A stretch of 64,000 bases of DNA, taken from the NCBI GenBank assembly GCA_014621425.1, contig JAANBB010000064.1, forward strand, positions 62,001 through 126,000. Direction: 5' to 3'. How positions within the stretch are numbered: position 1 is the first letter of the stretch; every line of letters starts with the position of its first letter. The notes beneath the pieces are model-generated. The model did not search any database. It saw only the letters and a program-made list of their open reading frames with translations, and was not told the DNA's origin. The DNA comes from Cylindrodendrum hubeiense (Eukaryota; Ascomycota; Sordariomycetes; Hypocreales; Nectriaceae). Of this stretch, positions 22,407-34,203 are shown piece after piece. Both the position numbers and the translations under genes were made by a program.

Positions 22407-23560
22407 TTAGTAAATGCTCTTTTCCAATTCTCTCGCCTGAAAGTCAGGCTCTCTTTCTAATTCAGCTAGGTTATGGGCTCGGCCCACGTGGTCGACCAAT
22501 GCATCTGCAGTCGCACAGATAATATCTCCATCTCGATATCTGCTACAGAGAACACACGCATACTCCCCATCTGGGGTGTGACACTTCACGACGAAGCGCG
22601 GGTCGACAACGATCTCGACATCCTCGTCTATCTGCCTCTTATATCCATCCACTGATACCCAGCGGGAACCGCGCTTTATAACCGACCAGCAGTCGTCCAA
22701 TTCGACTGCCAGTTGCACTCCGCAGGCTGGACATTGGCAGTCGCCTCCGGGCGCGAAACTGGCGGCAAGCGGTCTGTTTTGGACATACTGCAGTTCAAGG
22801 CTATACCGACAGAACAGCTGATCAGTTTTGACGATGGTCGATGCGCGCTTGGGGGGGCCGAGTGCCAATTGCGGTGGTTGTTGTGTCTCCTCTGTGGCAA
22901 GAAGCAGTCGATGTCGCTGCTCGCGGAGAGCGCCGAGAGAACCGTCGCGCGCGGCATCTGAAGCAGCGACAAGCTTTGCCATATCGGTGCGGTCGAGTTG
23001 GCGGCCGTGATAAAGGGCATCTTGGAGGACGTCGATAACGGTTTGCTGCAGAGCGATGACTTGTGCTTGGAGTTTGTTCTCTGTAACAACATCCCCAATG
23101 GCAAATTTGCGACCAAGTCTCTCGTAGCCATCTTCAAATTCACGACTGATAAGAGCCCCGGACCTCTGGAAGGATGCGCCGACGTCGTCTCTTTCTCTAC
23201 TGCCTCTGTCGCTGCCCCCCCTGTCTCTGCTACCCCTGTCTCTACTTCTTTCCATCTCGTAGTCTTTTTCTCTCACCCGCCTTTCTGAGCGCTCGACCTG
23301 AGCCTTGAGCTTCTTAATATCATCGTCTTGCGTCGTGTCGCGGTGTTGTTGTTTTCGCTTGTCCTTGACCCGGTCCCATAGACCTATTGACGAGGTGAAT
23401 GTGCCGACCAGTGTAGAGCATAGGGTAGCTATAATGAAGGTTTTCTGCGTCAAATCTTAGTAGATGGTCACCGTGAGAGTAATGATAGAAATGAAAGGAG
23501 CGGGCAAGAATACGAACATACCTTCAGGCTTTTTTCCTCAATCATATTGGCGTAGTTCAT
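22407..23560 (-). CDS. Unknown membrane-anchored coiled-coil / zinc-finger-like protein
   Basis: Two exons (23560-23522 and 23444-22407) give 358 residues. The intron has GTATGT, a perfect CTACTAAG branch site and a CAG acceptor. The start is ATG-AAC-TAC at 23560. A hydrophobic segment (TFIIATLCSTLVGTFTSSIG, residues about 15-34) is followed by a charged Arg/Asp/Ser-rich coiled coil, then a Cys-rich region (CQCPACG, then YACVLCSRY with downstream His residues in DHVGRAH) that could bind zinc. The C-terminus is charged. I do not recognise the family. The opposite strand has open frames but no recognisable product. Confidence 0.7.
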
Positions 23561-25114
23561 CGTGCACGGACTTTGTTCAGTGGAGACAGAAAGTGTCTGG
23601 TGCAGATAGCTGCAAGACTCGAATGCAGTAGAAGGTGAGGGTGTGGTGAATGGCAAATGCCTGACGATAATAAGTGCAAGGAAGCGTAATATAAAGATTT
23701 ATCATTTATGATGTAGGTATCAAACGTAGATGGCTTGGCACACCGCTATCTTTGTCGCGTCAATTGAGCCCAGTCTTTCGCGCATTGATGGCATCACTGT
23801 ATGACGTCACGGGAAGCTTCCCAGTTTTATGTCGACCCTTGACGGCCGGGTTGCCGGGATATCCGCCAAGCGCTCGTCCGTTAATTACGTGGGGTAGCAC
23901 ATCGCGAGCTAACTCCGATTGTCCTTATCCCGGGAGGGATATTCTGACAGAAATTACTTGGCGTACCTATTTGGGCCTTTCCCATACGTGTCAATGGCTC
24001 CTAGCATCTGATTGAACATTTGCTGCATCGAGATTGATGTACACAACCGTCTGGGATACCGATATGCTCTCCTTCGTCATATGGCGCGATTGCGTCAGCA
24101 TTGGAGTGGCCTACGTCACAGAGAGGCCACCTTCAGCCACGGATGCTACTGTGTCGTCTCGATGAGCCCATACCAGCGAAGCTCACTTGGTTCCGCCAGG
24201 TCCTCCAGCGACAATGACTATTAGATTCTCGGATGGGAGGGTTACACGAAAGTTTATCCCTGCGGGCATCATCAGTCGCGCGATTGGCCGCAATGATGTG
24301 TTACGGGGGTCGTCACAATAGGTCTGGACTCAGAGAGATGCATCGGTGGTCAATTCAAGCTGCTAGCAGTATCCGCACAGCTAAATACAGTGGTGGCATT
24401 CCCATCAGCCCTAACCGGCCCCATCTGATAGTCCGGCATCGGGCTTGATGCTTCGTGGGTCCCCCACGTGACCTTGTGGCCCGCAACATGATGGACCAAC
24501 TACCCTGGAGTATAGGTGAGTGTCATACCCTAGCGGGTATATACAGGAGGTATTGGGGAACGCAACTGAGTCAGCATGTCAGCATATATGCAGACGTTCA
24601 GGGGAATGCGGATAGAAGATCAGTCCTGCCAGAGTTTAGGAGGCATTGGGGTGCATTGATAGTTCGACCCCAATTGGTATCTAAATGCTTTAAATCTAAA
24701 AATGTCCACTCCTCACTGTTCGCTCCAGTGCAAGGGTTTCTGTCAAGACAGTCTCCTCCTTTGTCAATTCAGTTCACTCCCAATACGCAGCCCAGAGAAG
24801 GTCAGCCGTGCCTTATCCCTGTCCACCTTGCAGAGAATACAAATTATAGCGAGGAACGGACGAACCGATCCAAAGCTTGTAGCACAGCCCAAATCTCATA
24901 GTTGTGAACGTAGCGGGAGTGGAGTAGTGTCCCTGCGGCCTTGACAGGCGGTGCCAAGGTACAGTCACGTGGTCATGGCACATCGCCTAAGTTGTCTCAC
25001 AACCAACAACCAAGTTGTCCCAGATTTCAGCTCGGTATCAACCTCCCCAATTTTGCAACAGCCGCGGTATTGAAGCCCTGGACGTCGCGGTTCAAGGAAA
25101 CCTAGTCCTCCGAG
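23561..25114. other. Gene-free stretch with one dehydrogenase relic
   Basis: No intact gene. The minus strand around 24060-24230 reads LIVIVAGGPGGTK followed by stops, too little to identify. A decayed copy of the nearby dehydrogenase 3' end lies at 24733-24832 and is listed separately. The last part is promoter of the next gene. Confidence 0.55.
24733..24832 (-). pseudogene. Relic copy of the short-chain dehydrogenase 3' end
   Basis: About 100 bp closely match the end of the dehydrogenase gene at 27480-27580. Shared blocks include CGCAGCCCAGAGAAGG and CCTTATCCC, in the same orientation. Short indels break the frame, and the similarity stops on both sides. It is a truncated, decayed duplicate about 2.7 kb from the intact gene. 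Confidence 0.75.
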
Positions 25115-27007
25115 ATGGAGGATGCTGTCTGCCCAAGTGAAGAAACATCTAAAGTCATTTTCGAGAAGGGCTTCCGTGTCTGGTCTCGCCTTCGTGCCCC
25201 GGTTTCAGGGCAGCCCAGTCTCCCAGCCTACTGCCTTGGACAACTTGAGACCGCGTTTCCTGAACACCCAAACTTTCCGTGCCAACTTCTCTTGGAATAC
25301 TGGGCCGGTAGTCTTACTGCCAACGGGACCTCAACGTGGAACACGACAACGACAGACACATCCACACCATGTTCGCTGCCTTCTTTCCAACTGCCCTTTC
25401 GGATACCTGTATCGACTCATAAGCCAACATTGATTGGACTCTCCAAAGATCCTCATCTGGGTCTCCCAAATCTCTTTCAAAAGGATAACAACCACCTTGC
25501 GATTTTAGTTCTTGCATGGGCATATGTTTTATCAGCGCGATGGTCCGAGCTGATTCCGGATGCCAAGCCACTGCAGTACACCGACAGTCATGCCAATGAG
25601 CTTGAATTCACAGATCCAGCCTCTAGCCAACAAGCTGGTTTGGTATCCGTAGATCTAGGTTCTGCCAATGGAGATGCACTCCGATGGTGGGGAGCTGTCC
25701 TAGCTCCCGGGGAGGGTTGGCTCGCAACTATCGACGGCCCCACCATCGAATTGCGATCTCCATGGTCTGTTCAGCTTCCTAAGATGCCTATCTTTGCCCT
25801 TCCAGCTGCGTTGCTTTCGCCACCTGCGTCCTTCACTGTGGCTATGCAATACCTGTTAGAGTACAGTGCGTTTCACAGGATTGAAGACCAGAGTCGTGCG
25901 GCCCTAGCTACGGCACTACTTCTACCATTGGCAAACTTCCACAGTGGGCGAATTCCGCTCCCAATTCCTCGAATTATGCACAAGTCGGGCTTACCAACCG
26001 TCTCTCGGCTGGGCAATGCACGGCAACATGGGCTTAGTGGGCTTTCGACCCCGCAACTTGATAAGCTCCTTACCTTAAGCTGTAACCGAAAAGGCCTACT
26101 AGCCCTTCTTTTGAGCAACTTTTTCGACTCTACCGTACCCTGCAATCTTGCTAGCGCGTGGCTCCAAGGTACCTTTACAGTCCTTGACGCCATTCAGGCT
26201 GACAATGAGGCCCTTGCACATATTTTGATTCGCCGGAACCCTCAGCTGAGTTTTCTGTGGTTGGGAGCAGTCCTTACAGGTCTTCATACAGGCCTTCTCA
26301 GGCAGGCTCGACATGGAAGTTGCGATATTGAGTTACACTCAGCCGTATGGACGCAAACACTGCAAAGTTTCATACAGCTGCCACTATCTCAGCATCCAAA
26401 GGGCGGTGCAATCCAGCGTAGCGATGAATGTCGTCTGCTCTACCTCACATCCGAAGAGTATCAATCACATGTCCCCGCATGCCCCTGGGGACCATTCGGA
26501 GAGACTGCCATGGAGGACACTGAAATCGAGGTTCGTCTCCATGCGGATTGTAACGGCCACAGTCTTGAGTACAAGTCGTGGTCATGGAATTGCGAGGGAA
26601 GCAATTACGTCCATACGCCATTCAATAGTGTATCGGTTATTGCACCCACTGCTATATCGAACGCGCCTTGCTCGGAGGCCATGACAGACAGCAGGAACAA
26701 CAATGAAGACGCCATCACTCCTTTTGAAGCTTTCGACCTCGGACATGACAACGCCTCTAGCCATGCGACCCTCATGATTTTTATGTGGCTTCGCCGAGAT
26801 GGATTCCCAGCTGCCGAGCAGGGCATAAGGCACCATGAATGGCTGTGCGAGGTTCTTGACGAAGAAGAGGAAGAAGCTTACGAGTCATGGTCGGATTGGG
26901 GGGATGCTGATGAGGGGGAAATCAGGAAAGTGAAGTCAGCTATACCGCAACCCAAGTTGATACAATGGAGGACTAGACTAGATAGAACATCAAACAGCTT
27001 TAAATAA
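25115..27007 (+). CDS. Unknown conserved-looking protein
   Basis: A 630-residue intronless frame from the ATG at 25115. No signal peptide and no clear transmembrane segment, although there are hydrophobic stretches (LAILVLAWAYVLSARW, residues about 125-145). Features visible are a Trp-rich middle (RWWGAVLAPGEGW), a leucine-rich helical section and a strongly acidic region near residues 590-612 (EVLDEEEEEAYESWSDWG). Length, codon-like composition and lack of stops support a real gene. I cannot assign a family. It lies tail-to-tail with the dehydrogenase gene. Confidence 0.75.
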   Translation: MEDAVCPSEETSKVIFEKGFRVWSRLRAPVSGQPSLPAYCLGQLETAFPEHPNFPCQLLLEYWAGSLTANGTSTWNTTTTDTSTPCSLPSFQLPFRIPVSTHKPTLIGLSKDPHLGLPNLFQKDNNHLAILVLAWAYVLSARWSELIPDAKPLQYTDSHANELEFTDPASSQQAGLVSVDLGSANGDALRWWGAVLAPGEGWLATIDGPTIELRSPWSVQLPKMPIFALPAALLSPPASFTVAMQYLLEYSAFHRIEDQSRAALATALLLPLANFHSGRIPLPIPRIMHKSGLPTVSRLGNARQHGLSGLSTPQLDKLLTLSCNRKGLLALLLSNFFDSTVPCNLASAWLQGTFTVLDAIQADNEALAHILIRRNPQLSFLWLGAVLTGLHTGLLRQARHGSCDIELHSAVWTQTLQSFIQLPLSQHPKGGAIQRSDECRLLYLTSEEYQSHVPACPWGPFGETAMEDTEIEVRLHADCNGHSLEYKSWSWNCEGSNYVHTPFNSVSVIAPTAISNAPCSEAMTDSRNNNEDAITPFEAFDLGHDNASSHATLMIFMWLRRDGFPAAEQGIRHHEWLCEVLDEEEEEAYESWSDWGDADEGEIRKVKSAIPQPKLIQWRTRLDRTSNSFK

Positions 27008-27467
27008 ATTCGGTCCAAAGATGTGGCAATAAAGCAAAACATGTTTCATTTCAGTCCAACACCAATGGTACTTCTATATTCTCTAGCTTAGAGAACTGAT
27101 AAAGATCGTAAGTAGTGCGCAATTTCTATCACATAATACATGCCAAGCGCAAAGAAGAAAGAAGAAAAGAATTAAAGAAGAAGAGGAGGAAGGGATGTGC
27201 TATGGTTTTTGTAAGCTGATTCCCCAACTGTAAACATACTGAGGTAGTGTACCGATGACGCGATCGAGTCGTGGCTCGCCTCGGGCACTCACGTACTATC
27301 ACGCTGCACAAGCCACCATGTAAGGCACTAGGTAATTGAAAGTATATAGAAACTTAATACTACCAGTATCCAAGAATGTTCAATGGCATCGGGGTACACT
27401 TACAGGTGGATTTTGTAGATATCCAACTGCATTATAATGTTAAATATTAGCTCCTTGCTACCCGCTT
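27008..27467. other. Intergenic spacer between converging genes
   Basis: 3' flanks of the unknown protein gene and the dehydrogenase, AT-rich with A/G-rich runs (AAGAAGAAAG). No gene seen. Confidence 0.6.
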
Positions 27468-28566
27468 TCATGCAAAGGCATCTACCAAGACGGTCTCTTC
27501 CTCCTTAAACTCAGTCCACTTCCAACACGCAGCCCAGAGAAGGCGAGCCTTGGCCTTATCCCCGACCACCTTGGCCGGCTCGGTTGCTGCGAGACCAACA
27601 TGGTACCCCCTGACATCCTTGAACTTATCCCCAACGCTCAACTCGACCAAGTCTTGGGCTGAGTCTATCGATCGACGGATCTCCGAAGTGAATCGCTTCA
27701 CGAGCGGAAGTATGGCATTGGCGACCGCAAAAACTACCCTCATGGCCGGTTTTTGGAGGGCGTTGGCCCGTGAGTCTACCAAACCTCCAGGATCCATGGC
27801 TGTGACGGTGATGCCGGATAGTTTCGGGTCCTAAATAAGCATTATGTTCAGTTAGAATACATGAGGCTATCTCCTGGCGCAGGATATTATGCTTGGCAGC
27901 TGCTTGTAAAAGCAGGATGGCTTGACATACATTTAGGAGTCTGTCGTTTAGGTCCTGCATGAACATGACATTGGCTAGTTTTGTGGTGGCATACCGCTGA
28001 AAGCCACGGTCATGTTCATCTCCAGGGCTATCAGGACCAGGCTTAATGAGGGTGTCAATTTCGCTTGGGAACTCAGCACCAAGTTTCGAAATGGGAACTG
28101 GCTTTTCCGGGTAGTGGTTGGCCGAGCCCAGCATTACGACTCGCCCGTTGGGAGCCATCGACCCAAGTAGCTTGAGTACAAGCAAGTAGTGGGCCAAGTG
28201 ACCAACTTGGAATGTTCTCTCGAATCCATCTGCGGTGGACAACTGGCCGTTCAGTGACCATGTAAAGGCATTGCAAACAATCGCATCGATGGGCGGCAGT
28301 TCTCCGTTGGCAACGCGCTCGGCTATACGGTTGGAGAATGATCGGATGTTTTTGATCGAAGCGAGGTCGAGAGCTTCGATGTGAGCACGCGCTCCGTTGT
28401 GGGATGATATCGTCCGAGTGAGGTTCGCGGTATTTGAGTCGGATTCTGGAGAAGGGTTGCGCACGGCCGCGATTACTGTGTACGATGGATAGGATGTCAG
28501 GATACGCTCGACGAAGGGTAGTGCCAGGGACCCGTTTGCGCCGGTGATGAGGACTGTACCGGTCAT
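27468..28566 (-). CDS. Short-chain dehydrogenase/reductase
   Basis: Two exons (28566-27931 and 27830-27468) joined by a phase-0 intron of 100 nt encode 332 residues. The N-terminal nucleotide-binding motif is TGANGSL at residues 8-14, a variant of TGxxxGxG. A Ser in MLGSANHYPEKP and the YATTK motif supply the SDR catalytic residues. The usual NAG is NAF (VCNAFTW). The C-terminal part (MDPGGLVDSR, then WAACWKWTEF) resembles light-dependent protochlorophyllide reductase-like or WW-oxidoreductase-like SDRs. The substrate is unknown. It lies next to the regulator at 28941, transcribed in the same direction, and could belong to the same gene set. A decayed copy of its 3' end lies at 24733-24832. 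Confidence 0.9.
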
Positions 28567-28940
28567 ATTGAAGAGCTAGCAGTTTGATCGACCCGAATAT
28601 GATCTACGGAGACGCGGGTTTGGGGAGAAACATTCCATGTTATTTGTACTATTTCCCTAGCTTTAATCTCTCCTTTCACAATGAACTCATTGCTTTTCTT
28701 CAGAGACAAGCTCCTAACAATACACCTTCATTGGGGAATATACGGGCGGGATGATGGACGGAGTACGCGGAGCTGCACGGAGTTCCGCGGAGTTCCACCT
28801 CACCACACTCCGAGGGGCTCCGTCTGACTCGCATCAGATTTTGCGCATCGTGGGTCGTTTCCAGTGACATGCAAGGAATGTGGTATATATTGTCTCGATT
28901 ACCTCCCTCCCTATGACATCGAATCGCTCAATAGTTCTAA
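28567..28940. other. Intergenic spacer, promoter of the dehydrogenase
   Basis: Contains a short direct repeat GGAGTTCCGCGGAGTTCC near 28780-28800. No gene seen. Confidence 0.55.
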
Positions 28941-31065
28941 TTAAATCTGTGGATATGTATGCATTTCAGTCGGCGTAGCCCATTCAAACGTACCAAGTTC
29001 GTCATCCATCAAACCAGAGAATTCTGTTGCCTGGCTCTGAGCAATGCGCTTCACCTGTCCACGCGCCCGTCGATCCAATTCGTCAGCAATGGTGAGCAGG
29101 CCACAATATTCATGAGGAGTTTTCATCTTCCTCTGGCCAAAGATTTCGCGCCCCCCATCAATCAGCTGTCGATCAGTCGAAACGAGCTCATGAGCCGGGA
29201 ACTCAATCATGTTGATGAGTAATATAATCAGGCACGACGAGGCGCCACATGTTTGAAGCCTGAATAGACAGTCAGATACGATCGTTGATCTGGACAGAGT
29301 TAAGGGAAGCTTACCAGAAAGAATATTCCGTCTGCTTGCCCAAGTTGGCTAATGTTAGACAATATCGACAATACTTGACACACGCTGCCCAGCCGCTGGG
29401 GAGCGGTGCCAAGTTTGAGCGGACTACTTCCCCATCTACCTCGTCTTCTCTGATCTCGATGACGGTCGGAGAGAGGTAGCAGTTGACCCGGCTCATCCAG
29501 CCATCATCAAACAAGAAGACAGAGTGGATCCTAAATAGACACTCAAGGTGCCGGTAGTACATGTTCATGAGTATTTGAATGTACATCTGAGGTAGTTGAG
29601 CTATGGTGTCTGCGTGTTGAAACTCTTCCGGGATTTTCTTGTGCCAGTCGTAAAGCATGTTCTCGATGCGGGAGACACTAGCCAGTCTCTGTTGTGGGTT
29701 AAGATTCTGTGCCCTTCGACTGTATAGAACGTCATAAGCTTTGCCCTCGATAAAAGCAAGCTGCACGCGAGCACGTAAGTAATTAAATCGGACGTTGCTT
29801 TTAGCCGAGTGCAAGACGCCTATTCCGTCTTCGGGGTTTTCTTCCGGAGGTTCGACATCGGTCTCGCTGTCGAGCTGGGTATACGGGGCTTTAGCCCGGA
29901 GCGACAAGTCCTGCAAAGTTAGCGGTTTGCCGGCTGACCTAATATGCTTGTGCTTACTCTGTCTACTATGTACGCAATCCAAAAGATGCGAGATCTGCGT
30001 AACGCGACTGCGGGAGAGTGGCCGATAAGGGCCTGTTTCGAAGGTAACCGCATGCTCTGGGCCAGACGGGTAACGGTTCCCACGAGGCCGATGGCTAGTT
30101 GTGGATTTGTGCATCCTTGGTAGACTATTACCAAGCCCAATAGCACTTGTACTCCCATGAGATCCTCACGCCAGGTCATCAAGTCTGCCATTGCAGACTG
30201 GACGTTACGCACACAATGGGACAGCCTGGGGTCGTCCATGGGCAGATCGTCCAGAATGCGAAAACTAATTGCTAATACGATGTTGATGGCAGCCCAGGGA
30301 ACCACTGACCGCTTTGAAGGGGACGAATACCAGTCCAACAATATGCGCATAAAGGTAGGTTCGTCAAACAGCGGGGTGAGGCGATTGTAGTTCTGGAAAT
30401 AGTTATCCACGGTTGGCAAGACTTCCGACAAAGGTGGAAGTTCCGGTTGCTTCGTTGTGACGATCATGTCCGCGTCTACCTGTTGAAGGGAAAAGCCTAG
30501 GCATGCTAGGCTTGCGGGTTCGACATCGTTCCACTTGTTCATTGATGGTGAGGGTCCCCAGGTGCCTGAGCGGTCAGTTGTCGCCGGTGTGAACGAATCG
30601 GCGCCTGCATTATGGTGAATGTCTTGCGGAAGCGACCCGGTTGTACTTGGTTGCGCCGTTGCGAGCTGTGCTAAGTGGGACTCAATACTTGCAAGACGGG
30701 CCTCCATAGCCTCGACTCGGTCCGGCCTAGATCTCACATTAGCGATATGGATTCATCAGTCGGCTGTGGTGACCGATGGGACCGCTCTGCTTACTGCGGC
30801 GATGGTGACACTGCATGTGCTGGTTCAGTGGTTCGTAGAGGAGCTCTCCTCCTCCCCATGCTAGTAGTTGTGATTCTGCAGCCAACTCCATAGAGCGTGC
30901 AGTTGGTGCAGATTGGCTTCAATGCGTCGCATTTGATCTTTCTTGAGACGCAGAAGTCGCAGGCTACGGCCGAACCGATCAGTATCTAGATGCCAAACTA
31001 TGGAAGAGTGCTCTGGGGTTGCGGTTCTCACCTTTGCGCCTGCGCGCGTGTGCAGCGACTTCCAT
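28941..31065 (-). CDS. Zn2Cys6 transcription factor (regulator 1)
   Basis: Five exons (31065-31032, 30963-30795, 30726-29958, 29910-29315, 29259-28941), all junctions in frame, give 628 residues. The zinc cluster begins right after the first intron: CDFCVSRKIKC then DALKPICTNC and C six residues on, spacing CX2CX6CX6CX2CX6C. A short coiled coil (VEAMEARLASIESHLAQL) follows. The fungal-specific middle homology region runs from about residue 130 (NYFQNYNRLTPLFDEPTF, AISFRILDDLP, RLAQSMRL, SRIFWIAYIVDRDLS). The C-terminal part has INMIEFPAHELV. It presumably binds CGG-type half sites. It lies 3'-to-5' next to the permease at 31692, suggesting local control of that gene set. Its 5' end is duplicated as a relic near 59600. 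Confidence 0.92.
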
Positions 31066-31691
31066 CTTCGATGATTGAGAGGATTGAATCCCAGGCCCGA
31101 TTTGCATGCCGCTTGGAAGCGGTCTAGTCGTCGCCTGTTACTAAGCCACTATCCCAATACGGATGTTGAGCGGGCCTTGATATGTGGCTTTGTCCGTGCT
31201 AGCAGCCAGGGTTACATAGGGCGGCATGCCCAACCTTGCAATGGACCAGTGTAGGCATGAGGCCAAAAGATCAAACAATTCAAGTAAGACACGTTACTGA
31301 GACGTGCCAAAACGTCGCCATATCCGAACTGTGAGACTTAGCGAGGCCTGGCTCTATGTGCCGGAAGTCAGCGCCTCATCTACCCTTCGATGAGTGGGGA
31401 CCAAGCTACCAAGTCCATGCATCCTTGGCAGAATAACGTAACGGAGATTTGACCTAATTGAGTTGCTTACAACTTTTCCGCAGCGATAGAAGGATCTCGC
31501 CCAGTAGCATGAGAGAGTCCCATCAGGGATCTCCGGTGGCAGATCAAGAAGCGAGGCCATGGCTTTCTTAATATCGTAAAATGGCATAACGTTCAATATG
31601 ATGCGAACAGATGGTATGATGACACAGTGATAACCGAATTTATTATAACGAATCTCACCTCAAGTTACTCGTAGTTTAAATAATAGACCTA
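31066..31691. other. Intergenic spacer between permease and regulator 1
   Basis: Promoter region of regulator 1; its first part (to about 31178) matches the relic at 59640-59750. A minus-strand frame at 31354-31596 contains MASLLDLPPEIPD, reminiscent of an F-box start, but then loses any likeness. No gene called. Confidence 0.5.
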
Positions 31692-33601
31692 TTACTCTAA
31701 TCCATTTGGTACGTCTGTCTGAAAATGTTTGCGACCATGGAAATAATAACCTGACAGGCTGAGAATTGTGCCAGCAACCAGGAATACCGGCGTCATGTTC
31801 GCATTGCTTGCGGTAACCGGGTAACCGGGAGGCAGGCTGTAGACAACCATGGTCCACGCCTCGTAAATAACCGTGAATATGGCAAAAGCCATCCCGACAC
31901 TGTATGGAAGCTTAAAAACTCCATTGCCAATATATCGACGGCGATTCAAGATTGTGGGTACGAAAAAGACGATGTAACCGGCAGCTAAAGATTGTCAAGG
32001 TGCGTTCTTGTAAAGAGTGGTGTTTCTTTGAGAACCTACCGTAAAATATGCCTGAAGATCCCAAGATGATACTGAACCCTGCCTGGCTGCCGAGATAAAT
32101 AAATCCAAGCAGGAAGTTGATGAATGTCGATACGTAAAGCATGTTTGTAGGGATATTGCGGTAAGCATCGACTTTGGAAAACCAAGTGTGATATGGGACT
32201 GGGATGTGTCAGCGATTGCAGTTACGTGAGAATTCAATGACGAAAAGAATCAATGGGGGAATTTACCAGCTCCGTCTCTTGCAAACCCATACATAAGGCG
32301 AATGTTTGCTAAGAAATAATTAAAGCAAGCAAAGAATGCTGGGACCAGGACAATTAGTAGCAGAATAAGAGTGACGGCACGGTTATTTGTTGCATCCAGG
32401 TAAACCGCTCCAACCACGGAAGGGAATGAGGACTGGAAAAGCGCATCATAATCAAGGACCGTATAGTATGCGGCAATGTAGAAGCCGAGGAGCCTGAGTT
32501 GCAAATATCAGTACAAAGACCGATAGCAAGATGCGACCGGACCTAGAACCTACATTATCGTGCTTCCAATCTGCTGGGCGGCGAGACCAATGGGCAAGTT
32601 TCTGGAAGGGTTTTTGACATCTTCTGCCATGTTGAGAATGAAGTGAGGGGGCCCAAACCCGTAAATTGGGCCTAATAAGCCTAACATGGTACACATAATT
32701 GGCGACTCAAACCCGGTGAAGTTCTGGAAATCGAACCAGACGATGCTATAGAAATAGTTAACAAACAGTGCTTCTAAAACAGGGTGAGCTTATCTTACTC
32801 GTCAGCAGCCTTGACTGGACTGAAGCCAACAAGGAGTCCAATCGTGAGAAAGAGTCCACCGGCCAAGAAGACAACTTGAATACATGGTCAGCTATGGTTC
32901 TTCAAAGGTGGGGTTTGTCTTCATACAGGCGATGGAGCTCAACAATGGTAAAATGCGACTACCATAGAGCAGGACCAACAGGGCGAACACATTCCAAAAT
33001 TGATACAGCAAGAATACTTGCCAACGGGTAGGGTTGTAGTCATCATGAAAGATTGCGGCGCAGGTAAGGATCAATTGCGACAAGACGATTAAAAACGCCG
33101 GCGGCGAGAAGAGACCACCGAGGCAGTGGAATGCTCCGGTCATATAGCCCTGTGGTCGGTTAGCAATTATGTAGTTAAAGCTGCTATAATGTTGAAAAAT
33201 CAAGTCCGTCTGAGATGCGCAATAAATAATAAACTCTGAAAACTCACACAAAAGCGGCCCCATTTCGGTCCAGCCACCTTTGACGCGATGTGCGTGCAAC
33301 CGGCTGCTGATGGGTATGCAGAGCCGAACTCGGCAAGACAAGCAACCACCACGCAAAGGCATACAGAGATGCAGATGGTTCCCCAGATGGCAACGGGTGC
33401 TCCGCCACCAAAGATGGCAATTGTCAGCGCAGTTGCTGCAAAGGCCCAAGAGCCAGGGAGCACGATGGCTTGTGCAGACAAGGTCCACACGCCATAGTTG
33501 CGCTGCAATTTCCCATCCCCACCGGTAATCGCAACTACTTCCAAGTCGACATCGGAGACGGAATTTGCGCCTTCGGATTTGGTCGCAATTTTCTCAGACA
33601 T
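31692..33601 (-). CDS. Amino-acid/GABA/choline-type permease (APC superfamily)
   Basis: Seven exons (33601-33248, 33149-32927, 32874-32799, 32745-32554, 32493-32267, 32198-32040, 31984-31692) splice in frame to 507 residues. The start is the ATG at 33601 (MSEKIATKSEGANS); an upstream non-ATG extension is unlikely. About twelve hydrophobic segments are visible. Family hallmarks are LQRNYGVWTLSAQAIVLPGS, AEFGSAYPSAAG, FQNFTGFESP, NMAEDVKNPSRNLP and FARDGAVPYHTWF, as in fungal GABA/choline permeases (Uga4/Hnm1 type). It should import a small cationic or zwitterionic nitrogen compound across the plasma membrane. It lies between two Zn2Cys6 regulators and near the ureohydrolase, which suggests uptake of a related compound. 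Confidence 0.92.
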
Positions 33602-34203
33602 TGTGCAGCAGATCAAGCGAGACAAAATTCAAGGGTATCTAGTGCTTGCAGGTCAATTGCTGCTGTGGTTTCCGGGAGACACTCAATCAGATATAGAGGC
33701 GAGATCCCGTCAAGTGTCGGCCATTCGATACCAACAAAAGATGCAATGTAGACAAGGCCATGGAAACTTATCAGCACCAAACCAAATGTACTCTCACTGT
33801 CGGCTGATGTCAAAATGCAGTGGCTGCAACCGGGGAGCAGCAAAAGCGACATGCACTGATAACAACCCAGCTAGCGATAACTGGGAGCGATAGCGAGAGA
33901 TTCTGGTTAGATACGAGTTAAGATACGACCCTTGACACCAAAACCTTAGCATCTGATTCGCTAAGAATGACCCACCCCTGACTTATTGTGCACGTGTGTT
34001 AAATGTCCCAAGATACGGAGTAGAGGAGTCATCTGTCGATAAGCGATGTTCCCGTGGCCCCCAGTCCACAACGCGCGGGGTATCATGTTACGTCCTGCAA
34101 ACCAACTCATTGTCGAGTTGAATTGAATGCGCGATACTGGCCAGATACGATTGATCCCCGTTCCTGCCGATCTTTGCAGCATTGGCCCAGTATGACTAGC
34201 ACA
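33602..34203. promoter_or_regulatory. Divergent promoter between permease and regulator 2
   Basis: About 600 bp separate the two divergently transcribed genes, and no coding sequence is recognised. It must hold both promoters. I saw no convincing paired CGG elements. Confidence 0.5.

Noticed and set aside
24060..24240. LIVIVAGGPGGTK reading on the minus strand, resembling a nucleotide-binding start
   Set aside because: Followed by stops within a few codons, and nothing further matches a flavoprotein or dehydrogenase.
31354..31596. F-box-like start (LLDLPPEIPD) on the minus strand
   Set aside because: Similarity ends after about ten residues; no splice model extends it.
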